Assembly: GCA_910585905.1 (NCBI GenBank)
Contig: CAJUID010000026.1
Coordinates: 1 to 46,253, forward strand
Origin: an uncultured Lachnospiraceae bacterium
GTDB taxonomy: Bacteria > Bacillota > Clostridia > Lachnospirales > Lachnospiraceae
Direction: 5' to 3'
DNA length: 46,253 bases
Shown: positions 32,838 to 41,587 of the stretch, one piece after another
Layout: the number at the start of each line of letters is the position of its first letter
Numbering within the stretch: the stretch's first letter is position 1
The notes under the pieces: generated by a model
Database searches by the model: none
What the model was told of the DNA's origin: nothing
What the model saw: the letters and a program-made list of their open reading frames with translations, nothing else
Program-made: the position numbers and the translations under genes

Positions 32838-33608
32838 CTATTCTATAACTATCTTTTTCATCAAATCTTTTATCACTTCCCCAGCGATGATTAGTCCAGC
32901 CACTGAAGGAACGAACGCATTGCTTCCTGGCACCTGCCTCCGCTTCTGTTCCCCTCCAGGCTGTCCCTGCATATCCTCATCTAACAAACCATCCCGCAGC
33001 ACGGGCTTCTCTCTCGAATACACCACTTTCAATTTTTGAACGCCATGTTTCTTTAACTCCCTGCGCATCACTTTTGCCAAAGGGCAAACGGATGTCTGGT
33101 AAAGATCGGCCACCTCAAATGCCGTAGGTTCAACTTTATTCCCTGCACCCATAGAACTAATAATTGGAATGCCCGCTCTCTCGGCCTGCAAAACAAGTTC
33201 TATCTTACCCGTCACGGTATCAATGGCATCCACCACATAGTCATACTCAGTAAAATCAAACTGCCCTGCTGTCTCTGGCAGATAAAAAACCGGATAACAA
33301 TAGACATTTGCCTCTGGATTGATATCCAGAATACGCTCCTTTGCCACATCCACCTTATATCTTCCCAGTGTTTTATGGGTAGCAAAAATCTGGCGGTTAA
33401 GGTTGCTTAGTGCCACTTTGTCATTATCAATCAAATCTAAAGTTCCTATGCCGCTTCTGGCAAGCGCCTCTACCGTATAGCCTCCCACTCCGCCTACACC
33501 AAATACCGCTACTCTTGCTTTTTGCAGACGTTCCATATTCTCCGCCCCAAAAATCAGTTCCGTCCTTTTAAATTGTTCCTGCATCTTTTCTATTTCCGCA
33601 AAGTTCAT
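32838..33608 (-). CDS. tcdA: tRNA threonylcarbamoyladenosine dehydratase (TcdA/ThiF-like)
   Basis: An E1-like enzyme that cyclises t6A37 to ct6A in tRNA with ATP. The 256-residue protein has the nucleotide-binding GVGGVGGYTVEALARSG (about 37-53), DLIDNDKVALSNLNRQIFA, DAIDTVTGKIELVLQA, then GAGNKVEPTAF and a C-terminal region ending in PSVAGLIIAGEVIKDL. The family is found in bacteria with t6A; the partner enzyme, TsaC/Sua5, is encoded at 988-2043. It starts 3 nt after the GGDEF gene ends; the ribosome site is weak (ATG 33608; another ATG at 33584), so coupled translation is likely. MoeB/ThiF functions are less likely because Cys for sulfur transfer is not evident. Confidence 0.86.
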   Translation of the reverse strand: MNFAEIEKMQEQFKRTELIFGAENMERLQKARVAVFGVGGVGGYTVEALARSGIGTLDLIDNDKVALSNLNRQIFATHKTLGRYKVDVAKERILDINPEANVYCYPVFYLPETAGQFDFTEYDYVVDAIDTVTGKIELVLQAERAGIPIISSMGAGNKVEPTAFEVADLYQTSVCPLAKVMRRELKKHGVQKLKVVYSREKPVLRDGLLDEDMQGQPGGEQKRRQVPGSNAFVPSVAGLIIAGEVIKDLMKKIVIE

Positions 33609-33611
33609 ATG

Positions 33612-34922
33612 CTAAAGATGAACTTTATAAATAATATCCTTTTTAATATTTGCTCTCCGATAATATATCTGTTTTTCCTGGAACATCTTGTTTTCCGCCT
33701 CACTAAGCAGCTCTTCAAGAGTTACTGGCGCATCCGACCATGCATATCCCAGAGATGCCACCGGCAGCTTCTGATCTTTTAGCTTGCCCCTAAAATCAAT
33801 AATCTGATTCCTAACTGACTTCTCACTTTCATGCTCAAATAAAACAAGAAATTCATCTCCACTCATCCGGTAGCAGGAATTCTTTCCGAACTCCCCAGCA
33901 AGTAATTCCACGAAAGAACGGATAAACCTATTTCCTTCTTCAATCCCCTTTGTCCTGTTTAATTCCCGCATGCCATTTATATTTGTATACAAAATGGCCG
34001 TTGGATATCTCTCTTCACTTTCATTGTACTTCTGACACCGCTTATAAAAATATTCATGGTTCCATACACCGGTCATTGTGTCAAAGTTCGCATAATATGC
34101 GAGCCTACGGTGATGGTTTGTCTCAATAATATATTCATCATGGATATCTTTCATATAAAGCATAACAATCTGGTCTTCTTCTGTATATTCCACACTTGGA
34201 ACAAATTCCATGGAAAACCAATGGAATACTTCTCCCACTTTCTGACGGTAACGCAGACGGATTGGTTCTCTGCTCTCTGAGAATATCGTTTTTAGGTCAT
34301 CAATATCAGTAAACTCTAGGTACTCCTTTACATCGCCTCTGTGAATATCGCCCGACCTCGCAAGCCTACGGAGCAGCCTTGAAGCTTTCGATGAAGTTCG
34401 TCTAGTAGGGGGGGTTTCATCTGAGCCGTCCTTTGCCAGTTCCATATAGCTGTTTGTAGTAAGGTTTATTTTCAGCACTCTTTCATAGATACCAGAAATT
34501 CTCTTGACACCATCTTCCATAATATAAGCATCCTGGTCAGATTCACTCCAGCAATATACAACCCAAGGATTTTCTTCTGATACATCAACTGGCGTAATTA
34601 TTTCCAATGTGACCCAGATATAATTCTCACCTGCCTTATATCTAAAATTATTTACTACCTTATCATGATGGGTAAATATCCTCTCTCTTAAAAAAGCTAA
34701 ATCCATATGATAACGGCAACTTGCAATATCATCTGGATAAATCTGCTCCCTGTCGATTAGATTACGAAAATATTCATCAATTGTTTCTGCTGTCATACTT
34801 TCCTGCTCTGCCAGTGTATCTGACGCCTTTACAAAGGCATATTCACCAGTGCATAAATTGACACTCGCTACCTTTATATTTTTCCCTAAAAACATATCCA
34901 GAACAAATTCTCTATCTGTCAT
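33612..34922 (-). CDS. GGDEF-domain protein with a degenerate active site
   Basis: The 436-residue protein has two PAS-like regions (about 10-130 and 145-260) and a C-terminal GGDEF domain (about 275-435). The signature reads RMSGDEF (354-358 SGDEF), and the metal-binding strand that should be DxDxFKxxND reads TNINGMRELNRTK, while the GD of the next motif is GN. The metal-binding Asp pair and the substrate Asp are therefore Asn, so diguanylate cyclase activity is doubtful. It may be a binding or dimerisation module. ATG 34922 follows GGAGGAGAAAAAA. Starts a two-gene unit with tcdA. No EAL domain. Confidence 0.82.
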   Translation of the reverse strand: MTDREFVLDMFLGKNIKVASVNLCTGEYAFVKASDTLAEQESMTAETIDEYFRNLIDREQIYPDDIASCRYHMDLAFLRERIFTHHDKVVNNFRYKAGENYIWVTLEIITPVDVSEENPWVVYCWSESDQDAYIMEDGVKRISGIYERVLKINLTTNSYMELAKDGSDETPPTRRTSSKASRLLRRLARSGDIHRGDVKEYLEFTDIDDLKTIFSESREPIRLRYRQKVGEVFHWFSMEFVPSVEYTEEDQIVMLYMKDIHDEYIIETNHHRRLAYYANFDTMTGVWNHEYFYKRCQKYNESEERYPTAILYTNINGMRELNRTKGIEEGNRFIRSFVELLAGEFGKNSCYRMSGDEFLVLFEHESEKSVRNQIIDFRGKLKDQKLPVASLGYAWSDAPVTLEELLSEAENKMFQEKQIYYRRANIKKDIIYKVHL

Positions 34923-34988
34923 TTTTTTCTCCTCCAGAACAATTTTCACTGCGATGATTAACTGTAAATCCCCCCTACACGTTTTTCT

Positions 34989-35017
34989 ATTATATGACAA
35001 ATAACACAGAGATACAA
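34989..35017 (-). promoter_or_regulatory. Sigma-A promoter of the GGDEF-tcdA unit
   Basis: TTGTAT (35012-35017) and TATAAT (34989-34994) on the minus strand, spacer 17 nt. The gap up to the macrodomain gene has no other feature. Confidence 0.7.
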
Positions 35018-35168
35018 CAAAACAGACTTGAGATTCACAGCGATATTTTTACACTGTTCGTCGCAATTCGACACAAACCGCCGTTTAAATCATTTTTATA
35101 CATTCAGACGGCGCGAATTTCCATGAATATAGCAGAAACCTATGTAGAATCCTGCCAAAATTTCAGGT

Positions 35169-35999
35169 TTATTTTATCAAGATTTTCCTGTAATATCCCA
35201 AGTCCTTTTCCCGAAATACATTAAAAATAATTCTCTCAAAATACTTCGCCTGTTTCTCTAAAACTTCCTCAACTGTTTTTACTGCGATCTTTGCCGCTAC
35301 ATCATTTGGAAAACGGAATTCACCGGTCGAAATACAGCAAAATGCCAGCGTGCGCACGTCCCGGATCATTGCGCACTCCATGACATTACGGTAACAGTCA
35401 GCAAGCTGCTGGCGTAATGCATGGTTTAGCTTATTCTTAACAATCGGCCCAACTGTATGGATCACATGCTTGGCTGGCAGATTGTAGCCTCCTGTAATCT
35501 CCGCACGTCCTGTCAGCTCTTCATAGCGGCTGCCATATCGCCTCCGTTTCGCCTTCATAATTGCGTCACACTCCATACGAAGCTCAATCCCCGCTGCAGA
35601 ATGGATTGCATTGTCAATGCATTTGTGGCATGGAATAAAGCAGCCGAGCAACTGTGAATTAGCTGCATTCACAATGGCATCCGCTGCGATTCTGGTAATA
35701 TCCCCCTGCCAGATGGAAAGCATCCCCGCAAACGGATGGCTGCTCCCATATTCTTCTTCAACCGTCGGAATGTCTTCCACCCTCACAATTCCTTTTTCTC
35801 TTGCCGCTTCCTTTAGGTAATCTGCCTGCACCCTCAGATAATCATTATCAATACTGCGTGGCAGGCGCACATTCATAAGCGCACGGAGTAATTTGGGACG
35901 CTCCTCCTTTTCCGCCCACAAATTCCTATACTGATAAGACTCAGCCTTTAGGCGCTCAATTAAGTAATCCATTCTTTCATCTTGATCCATGTTCACCAT
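35169..35999 (-). CDS. Zinc-type macrodomain protein-ADP-ribose hydrolase
   Basis: Removes ADP-ribose from proteins (Zn-Macro family, known from lipoyl-operon and stand-alone genes). The 276-residue protein has a helical N-terminal extension (about 1-80) and a macrodomain (about 88-270) with IWQGDITRIAADAIVNAANSQLLG (key Asn pair), the Zn-coordinating GCFIPCHKCIDNAIH (Cys, His and Cys at about 120-127) and VIHTVGPIV. CCISTGEFRFPN gives the ADP-ribose-binding loop. ATG 35999 is 7 nt after GGAG. Single gene; no sirtuin-like ADP-ribosyltransferase next to it. Confidence 0.85.
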   Translation of the reverse strand: MVNMDQDERMDYLIERLKAESYQYRNLWAEKEERPKLLRALMNVRLPRSIDNDYLRVQADYLKEAAREKGIVRVEDIPTVEEEYGSSHPFAGMLSIWQGDITRIAADAIVNAANSQLLGCFIPCHKCIDNAIHSAAGIELRMECDAIMKAKRRRYGSRYEELTGRAEITGGYNLPAKHVIHTVGPIVKNKLNHALRQQLADCYRNVMECAMIRDVRTLAFCCISTGEFRFPNDVAAKIAVKTVEEVLEKQAKYFERIIFNVFREKDLGYYRKILIK

Positions 36000-36109
36000 T
36001 TCCCATCTCCAGCACTGCAAAACAAAAAACAACACTGGAACTATACATCGAAAGATTCTATATAGATTATAATGCAAATCCGCCTGGCGGTCAATCCCGC
36101 AAAGGATAT

Positions 36110-37198
36110 TTAATATTCACAAATATCTGCCCTTAGCATCTGGCGGCATCTTGTAAAAACTAACGGTACTATTACCATAATATTGCAAAACGCCATACCA
36201 AGCAGAGCGAATGGATGGTAATAACTAAGATATTTTCCTGATGGATAAAGCACAATATTGTTAAAAAGATACAGCCCAAGAAAAAGTATAACGCCCCCCG
36301 CCACAAGCGAAACCACATCCATACAGAGCAGTTCGCATGTAATCTTTCCGATAATCTTTCGCCTGGATATGCCAATTGCACGATAAACGGCAAACTCAAA
36401 ATTCCGGCGTTGATACATTCCTACAAAGGCTGCACAGATTGTTACCGCCAATATCAGCGCCAACAACATTACAATAAATGCATAAATAGAATATAAAAAG
36501 CTAAACTGGTCATCCATCTCTTTTTCTAGGTTTTCTTCTTGATACCCTTTATACTCTTTCCTCGCATAATTTTGCAGCCCGCTCCCGCCTAATTCCTCGC
36601 TCAAAAGCAAAACGGAACAATCCTTGGAGCGTTTTTTATCTATAAAATATATGGTATACCCATTTTCTTGTGTCAGGGCATCTAATGTATACTCTCCAAA
36701 TATCGTATCTGCATCACTTTTTCCTATTTTGTCACCTACCTCCATATTGTGGTTTCTTGACATTTTCCTGCTCATAATCATGCTGCCATCCTTCAAGTCC
36801 TCAAAACTGCACTCCACGCCCACATATTCACAATAAATCCGAAAATCCTCCACAGAGGCAAATGTATAGGCAAACTGCCCGATTTCAAACCCCATAATCG
36901 TTTTCCAGTTTAAAGAATTTTGCCTAGATACCGGAAGCATTTTTATTCTGCTATCACGGGCTGCTTTTTGACAGAACTTCTCAAAACCTTCCATCTCCTC
37001 TGATCCACAATGAGATACTAGTACCATTTTTTTCATATAATCAAATGGCAGTTCCCATCCATCTCGGATATTTGTAACATAGAGCCCCCCAAGATACGCT
37101 GCATAACCCAAAACCATCATAAAAATCAAAAGAATACAGCGAATTTTATTATTTCTTACAAAATAGATTGCAGAAAATGGATTCATATTTTGCACCAA
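36110..37198 (-). CDS. ABC transporter permease (FtsX-like), second
   Basis: The 362-residue protein has one N-terminal membrane helix (about 20-42), a large extracytoplasmic MacB-PCD-like domain (about 50-240), and three C-terminal helices (about 245-350), the FtsX/MacB topology. RRNFEFAVYRAIGISRRKIIGKI is the cytoplasmic coupling motif. Start taken at GTG 37198 (5 nt after GAGG); ATG at 37189 is the alternative. Paired with 38140-39321 and the ATPase. Confidence 0.78.
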   Translation of the reverse strand: MVQNMNPFSAIYFVRNNKIRCILLIFMMVLGYAAYLGGLYVTNIRDGWELPFDYMKKMVLVSHCGSEEMEGFEKFCQKAARDSRIKMLPVSRQNSLNWKTIMGFEIGQFAYTFASVEDFRIYCEYVGVECSFEDLKDGSMIMSRKMSRNHNMEVGDKIGKSDADTIFGEYTLDALTQENGYTIYFIDKKRSKDCSVLLLSEELGGSGLQNYARKEYKGYQEENLEKEMDDQFSFLYSIYAFIVMLLALILAVTICAAFVGMYQRRNFEFAVYRAIGISRRKIIGKITCELLCMDVVSLVAGGVILFLGLYLFNNIVLYPSGKYLSYYHPFALLGMAFCNIMVIVPLVFTRCRQMLRADICEY

Positions 37199-37332
37199 GC
37201 CTCAAGCGAAAATGCTTGCATTTTCATTTGAGGCGCAAACACAAAGGGTGAAAGATGTGTGTTTGCAATTTATCCTTTCTTCTATAATTTCTTTCACCCT
37301 TTATCTCCCTCCTGCGCCAGTTTTGGCGCATA
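37199..37332 (-). repeat. Hairpin-rich spacer between ATPase and second permease
   Basis: Several inverted repeats crowd this 134-nt spacer: GCCTCAA/TTGAGGC with inner GAAAATGC/GCATTTTC (37199-37234); GCAAACACA/TGTGTTTGC (37235-37266); AAAGGGTGAAAG/CTTTCACCCTTT (37243-37302, perfect 12 bp, overlapping the previous one); GCGCCA/TGGCGC (37314-37329). Two are mutually exclusive. Confidence 0.55.
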
Positions 37333-38004
37333 TTATTTATTGTTGCAAGCATCCGACAGACATCCATCCCACATTTCAATTATTCGGTCTGCCCCTTTTA
37401 AAATGGAACGGTCATGGGTAATTACAAGCACCAGATTTTCTTTTGCATAGTCTTTTAAAATCTCCATTACAATAAATGCATTCTCATGATCCAGTGCAGC
37501 GGTGGGCTCATCCGCAAATAATACTTTTGGATTGTTAATCATCGCTCTGGCAATCGCAGTTCTCTGCCTCTGCCCTCCAGACAACTTGGAAGGACGTTTG
37601 CCAAACTCTTTCTCCCCCAACCCGAAAGAAGACAGTAATTCCTTTGCCCTGCTGCAAGACTGTGCCACACCATCCGCAGCGGCAACTATTACATTATCTA
37701 CTGCTGACATATACGGCACAAGAAAATGCCTTTGAAACACAAAACCGAACTCATTCCTCCTGATGTTTTCGCGCTCACGGTCCCTCATCTCAGTCAATTC
37801 CCTGCCATTATACAAAATCTGCCCGTCTGTCGGTTTCTTCAGTGTAGAAAGACAGTACATCAGTGTAGACTTGCCTGAACCAGATGGCCCAATAATCCCT
37901 ATCAACCCTTTATCTGGCAGCACCAGATCAAAACCACCCAGTGCATATATCTTTTCCGACTTTTCCATATCATAGATCATTGTAATATTCTTTATATCAA
38001 ACAT
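37333..38004 (-). CDS. ABC transporter ATP-binding protein
   Basis: The 223-residue ATPase has Walker A GPSGSGKST (39-47), LSGGQRQRTAIARA signature, Walker B VLFADEP and the Asp-Glu pair, Q-loop FVFQRHF and H-loop VITHD. It belongs to the MacB/LolD-type class that works with FtsX-like permeases. Hairpin-rich spacers separate it from both permease genes. No ATG support problem: start at 38004 has AGGATTAGT upstream. Substrate is not predictable; this class often exports peptides or antibiotics. Confidence 0.92.
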   Translation of the reverse strand: MFDIKNITMIYDMEKSEKIYALGGFDLVLPDKGLIGIIGPSGSGKSTLMYCLSTLKKPTDGQILYNGRELTEMRDRERENIRRNEFGFVFQRHFLVPYMSAVDNVIVAAADGVAQSCSRAKELLSSFGLGEKEFGKRPSKLSGGQRQRTAIARAMINNPKVLFADEPTAALDHENAFIVMEILKDYAKENLVLVITHDRSILKGADRIIEMWDGCLSDACNNK

Positions 38005-38139
38005 ATACTAATCCTCCATGCCGCCTTTGGCGGCTCAAATAGTGATGAAAAATGCTGATTTTGCATTTTTCCTGTGTGAAATTTAATATATCTTAGGTAG
38101 CTTTTTTTGCTGCCTTAGATCTATTTTGACACTATTCTC
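38005..38139 (-). repeat. Hairpin-rich spacer between first permease and ATPase
   Basis: GCCGCC/GGCGGC (38021-38035), GAAAAATGC/GCATTTTTC (38046-38070) and an imperfect CTTAGGTAGC/GCTGCCTTAG pair (about 38092-38121) occupy the whole spacer. None has a good U-run. They may stabilise segments of the ABC mRNA or damp ATPase expression. Confidence 0.5.
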
Positions 38140-39321
38140 CTAAAACAAATCATCATCAATCGCATCAATTGTACGGATTCTATAAAGTGCATATCTTACC
38201 GGAATCTGGAGAATTCCAAGCAACAACACATAAGTACACAAAATTTCAGCTAATGTCCCGAGCTGGAAATACCTGCAGCGTATCCCTTTTGGCTGTATCA
38301 TCAAATAGTCCAGAAGGACAACAGATACCGAAATAATTACCGCGCCACATAACAGGGCTGCCACAAAAGTAAAAAGTAACTCCCTTAAGATCGAATAATA
38401 AATCGCCTTTCTGGAATAGCCTATAGAACAGTACAGACACCACTCATCATGCCGGTCACGCAAATATGTGGTATATACAATAAACAGAGAAATAGTAAGG
38501 ATTAAAATAATCCCTATATATATTAAACCAGTTGAATTTCCAAGCACATCTACAATTTCATCCTTAACAAACTGTTCGCCCCATTTATAATCCAGGATTG
38601 TATCATAAACCTCCCTTACAGTAATCCCCTCCTCATGCAGCACCTTTGACATATCTTTAATACTTCCGTCAGAGAGAACGGCAAGCTGACAAGATAGGTC
38701 GTACGATTCTGACGGAATGCCGCAGCCAAAATAGCTATCGCAGTCTAGTACACCTACAATACGGAATGTCGTCCCATATCCCTCTTTGTTAAAATAGTCA
38801 TTTATTATATAGTTATTATTTTTCATGGAAGCCTCATCTAATACAATTTCACCTTCCCGCTCCGGCATCCTCCCCTCTAAGAGCTCTGCATCAAAATGCT
38901 CTAATAAGGCCGGAATCTCCTCCTTTGGCACGCAGGGCATTTCAACTGTCATACTCCCCACTGTAGCACTTATCCCAACATAAAGAATCTGGGCATAATA
39001 TACCTGTGATATATCCTCCCTCTTCTTCAGCTTTTCGGCAAGCTCAAGATTCTTTTGTAGATATTGTCTATTTAATTCCTCACTGTCCAAATGATCCACA
39101 TCTAACCCAAATGAACTGCCTGCCAGAGAAATATACTGTATCTTTTTCGTATTTTCCATAACAATCGGTATCACTGTTTCTTCAAGTGATGACAATAAAA
39201 ACTGTGTAAGGTATGTCAGCACAAAGCATAGGCAAAGGCTCACAATCAATACGGAAACACGCCGCTTATTATTTCTTATGTAATTCATGGCAGATAACGT
39301 CTGTGACATAATTTGCACCAA
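38140..39321 (-). CDS. ABC transporter permease (FtsX-like), first
   Basis: The 393-residue protein starts with MVQIMSQTLSAMNYIRNNKRRVSVLIVSLC, has one N-terminal helix (about 20-42), a large extracytoplasmic domain (about 45-265) with SAGxxF-type beta strands, and three C-terminal helices (about 268-380) with SIGYSRKAIYYSI as coupling motif. GTG 39321 is 4 nt after AAGGAGG; ATG 39309 lies 13 nt away. The same arrangement of GGTGCAA before ATG occurs in the second permease. First gene of the ABC set. Confidence 0.8.
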   Translation of the reverse strand: MVQIMSQTLSAMNYIRNNKRRVSVLIVSLCLCFVLTYLTQFLLSSLEETVIPIVMENTKKIQYISLAGSSFGLDVDHLDSEELNRQYLQKNLELAEKLKKREDISQVYYAQILYVGISATVGSMTVEMPCVPKEEIPALLEHFDAELLEGRMPEREGEIVLDEASMKNNNYIINDYFNKEGYGTTFRIVGVLDCDSYFGCGIPSESYDLSCQLAVLSDGSIKDMSKVLHEEGITVREVYDTILDYKWGEQFVKDEIVDVLGNSTGLIYIGIILILTISLFIVYTTYLRDRHDEWCLYCSIGYSRKAIYYSILRELLFTFVAALLCGAVIISVSVVLLDYLMIQPKGIRCRYFQLGTLAEILCTYVLLLGILQIPVRYALYRIRTIDAIDDDLF

Positions 39322-39375
39322 ACCTCCTTTTCAAATGAATTAAAAACAAGTTACTTCCCTTGATGATTTCATTCT

Positions 39376-39404
39376 ACTATAAATCTGTCAGATAACAATA
39401 TAAC
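39376..39404 (-). promoter_or_regulatory. Probable activator-dependent promoter of the ABC genes
   Basis: TATAGT (39376-39381) is a good -10 on the minus strand, while the position 17 nt away reads GTTATA, a poor -35. That segment coincides with the nearer of two palindromic operator candidates, as expected for a promoter activated by a response regulator. Confidence 0.5.
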
Positions 39405-39446
39405 CGCAGTCACCTTCTGACTATGCCAGCTATGACTGCGGTCATA
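39399..39446. promoter_or_regulatory. Tandem palindromic operator candidates for the response regulator
   Basis: The far site TATGACTGCGGTCATA (39431-39446) is a perfect TATGAC-N4-GTCATA palindrome. The near site (39399-39414) reads TATAAC-CGCA-GTCACC, an imperfect copy. Centres are 32 bp apart, about three helical turns. They sit immediately upstream of the ABC promoter and after the response-regulator gene. NarL/LuxR regulators usually bind such inverted sites. Confidence 0.55.
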
Positions 39447-39493
39447 TTCTTTGCATGATAAAAACGTTTGGCAACATTTTATCAATCATGCAA

Positions 39494-40117
39494 CTATCCA
39501 TTCATTAAGGCAACCAGTTTTGCCCTGTCATGTATCCCTGTTTTTTCATAAATAGATGATATATAGTTTTTAACCGTCCCCTCAGAAATATACAATATCT
39601 CTGCCATCTGCTTGTTTGTATTCCCCTGTGCAAGCAACGTACAAATTTCTTTCTCACGCTCTGTCATCCCGTCAAACAACCTGGTCTTCCGACCTGCCCC
39701 GCCCATCAGCAAGGCAAGCCGTTCCATAACTTTACTGTCAATTACATTCCTGCCACCCATAATCTGTCCTACAGCGCCAAGAATCGCCTCCTTGCCGCTG
39801 TCCTTTAACAGATATCCATCGGCACCGCCTGCAATCGCCTGTGTAATGTATTTATCATCATAAAATGTTGTCAGCACCAATATCTTTACTTCTGGATATT
39901 CTAACTTGATCCGGCTGATTAACTCAATGCCGCCCATGCCTTTCATATTTAAATCAACCAGAGCAATATCGCACGTTTTTTCCGCGAGCACCTCCAATGC
40001 CTCCCGCCCGTCCCGCGCCTTGCCCATAATCTCCATCTGATGAAAGCTCAGTATAATTTCAAGACTCTCAAGCAACAATGGCTCATCATCCACCAGCAGT
40101 ACACGCAGATTCTCCAT
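39494..40117 (-). CDS. NarL/LuxR-family response regulator
   Basis: The 207-residue protein has a receiver domain (1-120; acidic pocket D10-D11, phospho-acceptor Asp55 in ALVDLNMKG, Thr in LVLTTFYDD, Lys in LLKDS) and a LuxR-type helix-turn-helix (about 145-207: TEREKEICTLLAQGNTNKQMAEILYISEGTVKNYISSIYEKTGI). ATG 40117 follows AAGGAGGAATAAG; the longer frame to 40171 is rejected. One nt after the histidine kinase stop, so they are translated together. Probable target: the ABC promoter at 39376-39446. Confidence 0.9.
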   Translation of the reverse strand: MENLRVLLVDDEPLLLESLEIILSFHQMEIMGKARDGREALEVLAEKTCDIALVDLNMKGMGGIELISRIKLEYPEVKILVLTTFYDDKYITQAIAGGADGYLLKDSGKEAILGAVGQIMGGRNVIDSKVMERLALLMGGAGRKTRLFDGMTEREKEICTLLAQGNTNKQMAEILYISEGTVKNYISSIYEKTGIHDRAKLVALMNG

Positions 40118-40118
40118 C

Positions 40119-41282
40119 TTATTCCTCCTTGTATAATGGCAACAAAACCGCAAGCTTAAAACCACCCTCATTTACATATGAGACGGAGCCACCACATTTT
40201 TCTGTATATGATAACAACTTTTTAATACCAAATCCATTTTCAATCCTCTCCTTTGCATTTTCCATTGAAAAATTACTTTTGCCATTATCTGAAACGGTAA
40301 GCCGAATATGTTTACTATCAGCAGCAAGGCTAATTGTAAATAAATCCGCATTCCCATGACGGACACCATTTGTCAAAGCCTCCTGCACTGCACCGCTCAG
40401 AAATTCCGCATGTTCATGCGGGACAGAAAAACTAATATCCTCATCTGGGAAATCAATGCGAACCTTAATCATGGTATCCATAACAAACTGCTCTGTTATG
40501 GCATGCAGCCCTCCCAAAAAGTCCTCCATACTGACAAAACCACCATCATGATCAAGAAGGCGCACTGCATGTCGGATTGAATCAAGGCTCAGGCGGATGC
40601 GCTCATTCGCCGTATTTATTTTTTCACGGGCTTTCTCTGGTGCACTTTCAAACAGCATATCTGCAGCATCCAGCGTCATAATCGCAGCAGTGATAGAATG
40701 CCCTACACTGTTATGGATATTACGGCTAATATTCTCCCGTTCCTCCAGACGCGCATTTCTGTCTGCCAGATAACTCTTTAAAACCAGCTCCTGATTTAAC
40801 TTCCTCTCATACATTTCATTGACCGCAGCAACACTAACCGCATGGGCCATCTGTTCCTTTGCAGACAGATACCTCAATATCAATTGTTCTATAATGTAAA
40901 GCAGGGCACAAAGGGCAGCCAGGGCAACCATGCCAAGCAGAACCCACGGAACTGTTCTCTCCCGCATGACTATCTGAACCATTCCATATACACCCACCGG
41001 AAATACTGTCTGTACCATCTTCCATTTTGGCAAACGCACTTCATACAAAATCAAATACGCACAGAAATTATCTGACAACCATAAAAATAATGCCATAACT
41101 AAAATAAAAACCATCGGCAGAAAACTATTTTCGCATTCTGATAAACTCCTCACCGCAAACAGTATGAGAAGCAAACCACAAAAAAGCAGGCACAAATACG
41201 GCATTGGTGATGAAAAAATAGATAAAACCAGAAGCACTAACAACAAAATAGAAGATTGCGCAAACTGCTCCATCGCATACAT
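40119..41282 (-). CDS. Sensor histidine kinase (HisKA_3/DesK type)
   Basis: The 387-residue protein has five or six transmembrane helices (about 8-135) with short loops, a dimerisation region with phospho-acceptor His190 in ERENISRNIHNSVGHSI, and a HATPase domain (about 275-385) with N-box-like EALTNGVRHGNAD and the G-box ISDNGK. Cytoplasmic kinase core is typical of the NarL partner class. ATG 41282 follows AGAGGGGCGGAATTT; the upstream frame to 41453 is rejected. Membrane-embedded sensor without large extracellular domain, like those that respond to membrane-active agents (inference). Confidence 0.85.
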   Translation of the reverse strand: MYAMEQFAQSSILLLVLLVLSIFSSPMPYLCLLFCGLLLILFAVRSLSECENSFLPMVFILVMALFLWLSDNFCAYLILYEVRLPKWKMVQTVFPVGVYGMVQIVMRERTVPWVLLGMVALAALCALLYIIEQLILRYLSAKEQMAHAVSVAAVNEMYERKLNQELVLKSYLADRNARLEERENISRNIHNSVGHSITAAIMTLDAADMLFESAPEKAREKINTANERIRLSLDSIRHAVRLLDHDGGFVSMEDFLGGLHAITEQFVMDTMIKVRIDFPDEDISFSVPHEHAEFLSGAVQEALTNGVRHGNADLFTISLAADSKHIRLTVSDNGKSNFSMENAKERIENGFGIKKLLSYTEKCGGSVSYVNEGGFKLAVLLPLYKEE

Positions 41283-41355
41283 AAATTCCGCCCCTCTTTC
41301 CTTGTCCTCATATAGACAAACGAAACTGACACTTAATATTCTTTGTACTAGCATC

Positions 41356-41384
41356 ATCTTACATGAATCTGAAGCATTTGACAA
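41356..41384 (-). promoter_or_regulatory. Putative promoter of the kinase-regulator pair
   Basis: TTGTCA (41379-41384) and TAAGAT (41356-41361) on the minus strand, spacer 17 nt, about 70 nt before the kinase start. The -10 is only moderate. Confidence 0.4.
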
Positions 41385-41460
41385 CCAAATAAGCTTCATA
41401 ATACTCAGGACAGCAGCATTTATGATAAAAAATGATGGATAACTGAAAATCATCTGTCAG

Positions 41461-41488
41461 ATTGATTGCGAATAAAAAAGGAAATGCT
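41461..41488 (+). repeat. 28-nt box, copy B, upstream of the hemerythrin gene
   Basis: The box is 27 of 28 identical to 9146-9173 and in the same orientation (only position 21 differs: G here, T there). It is 100 nt before the hemerythrin start and is followed by a TTGTCA motif at about 41494. The flanks on both sides differ from copy A, so the repeat unit is the box itself. The rest of 41283-41587 has no other supported feature except promoter elements. Confidence 0.6.
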
Positions 41489-41587
41489 ATTGTCTTGTCA
41501 TGTTACTTTTCTATGGTAGATTATTTGAGTAAAATGGTTTAAAATAGATTGAAATCATTATCTTTGATAGAGGAAGGGGAAGATAAC

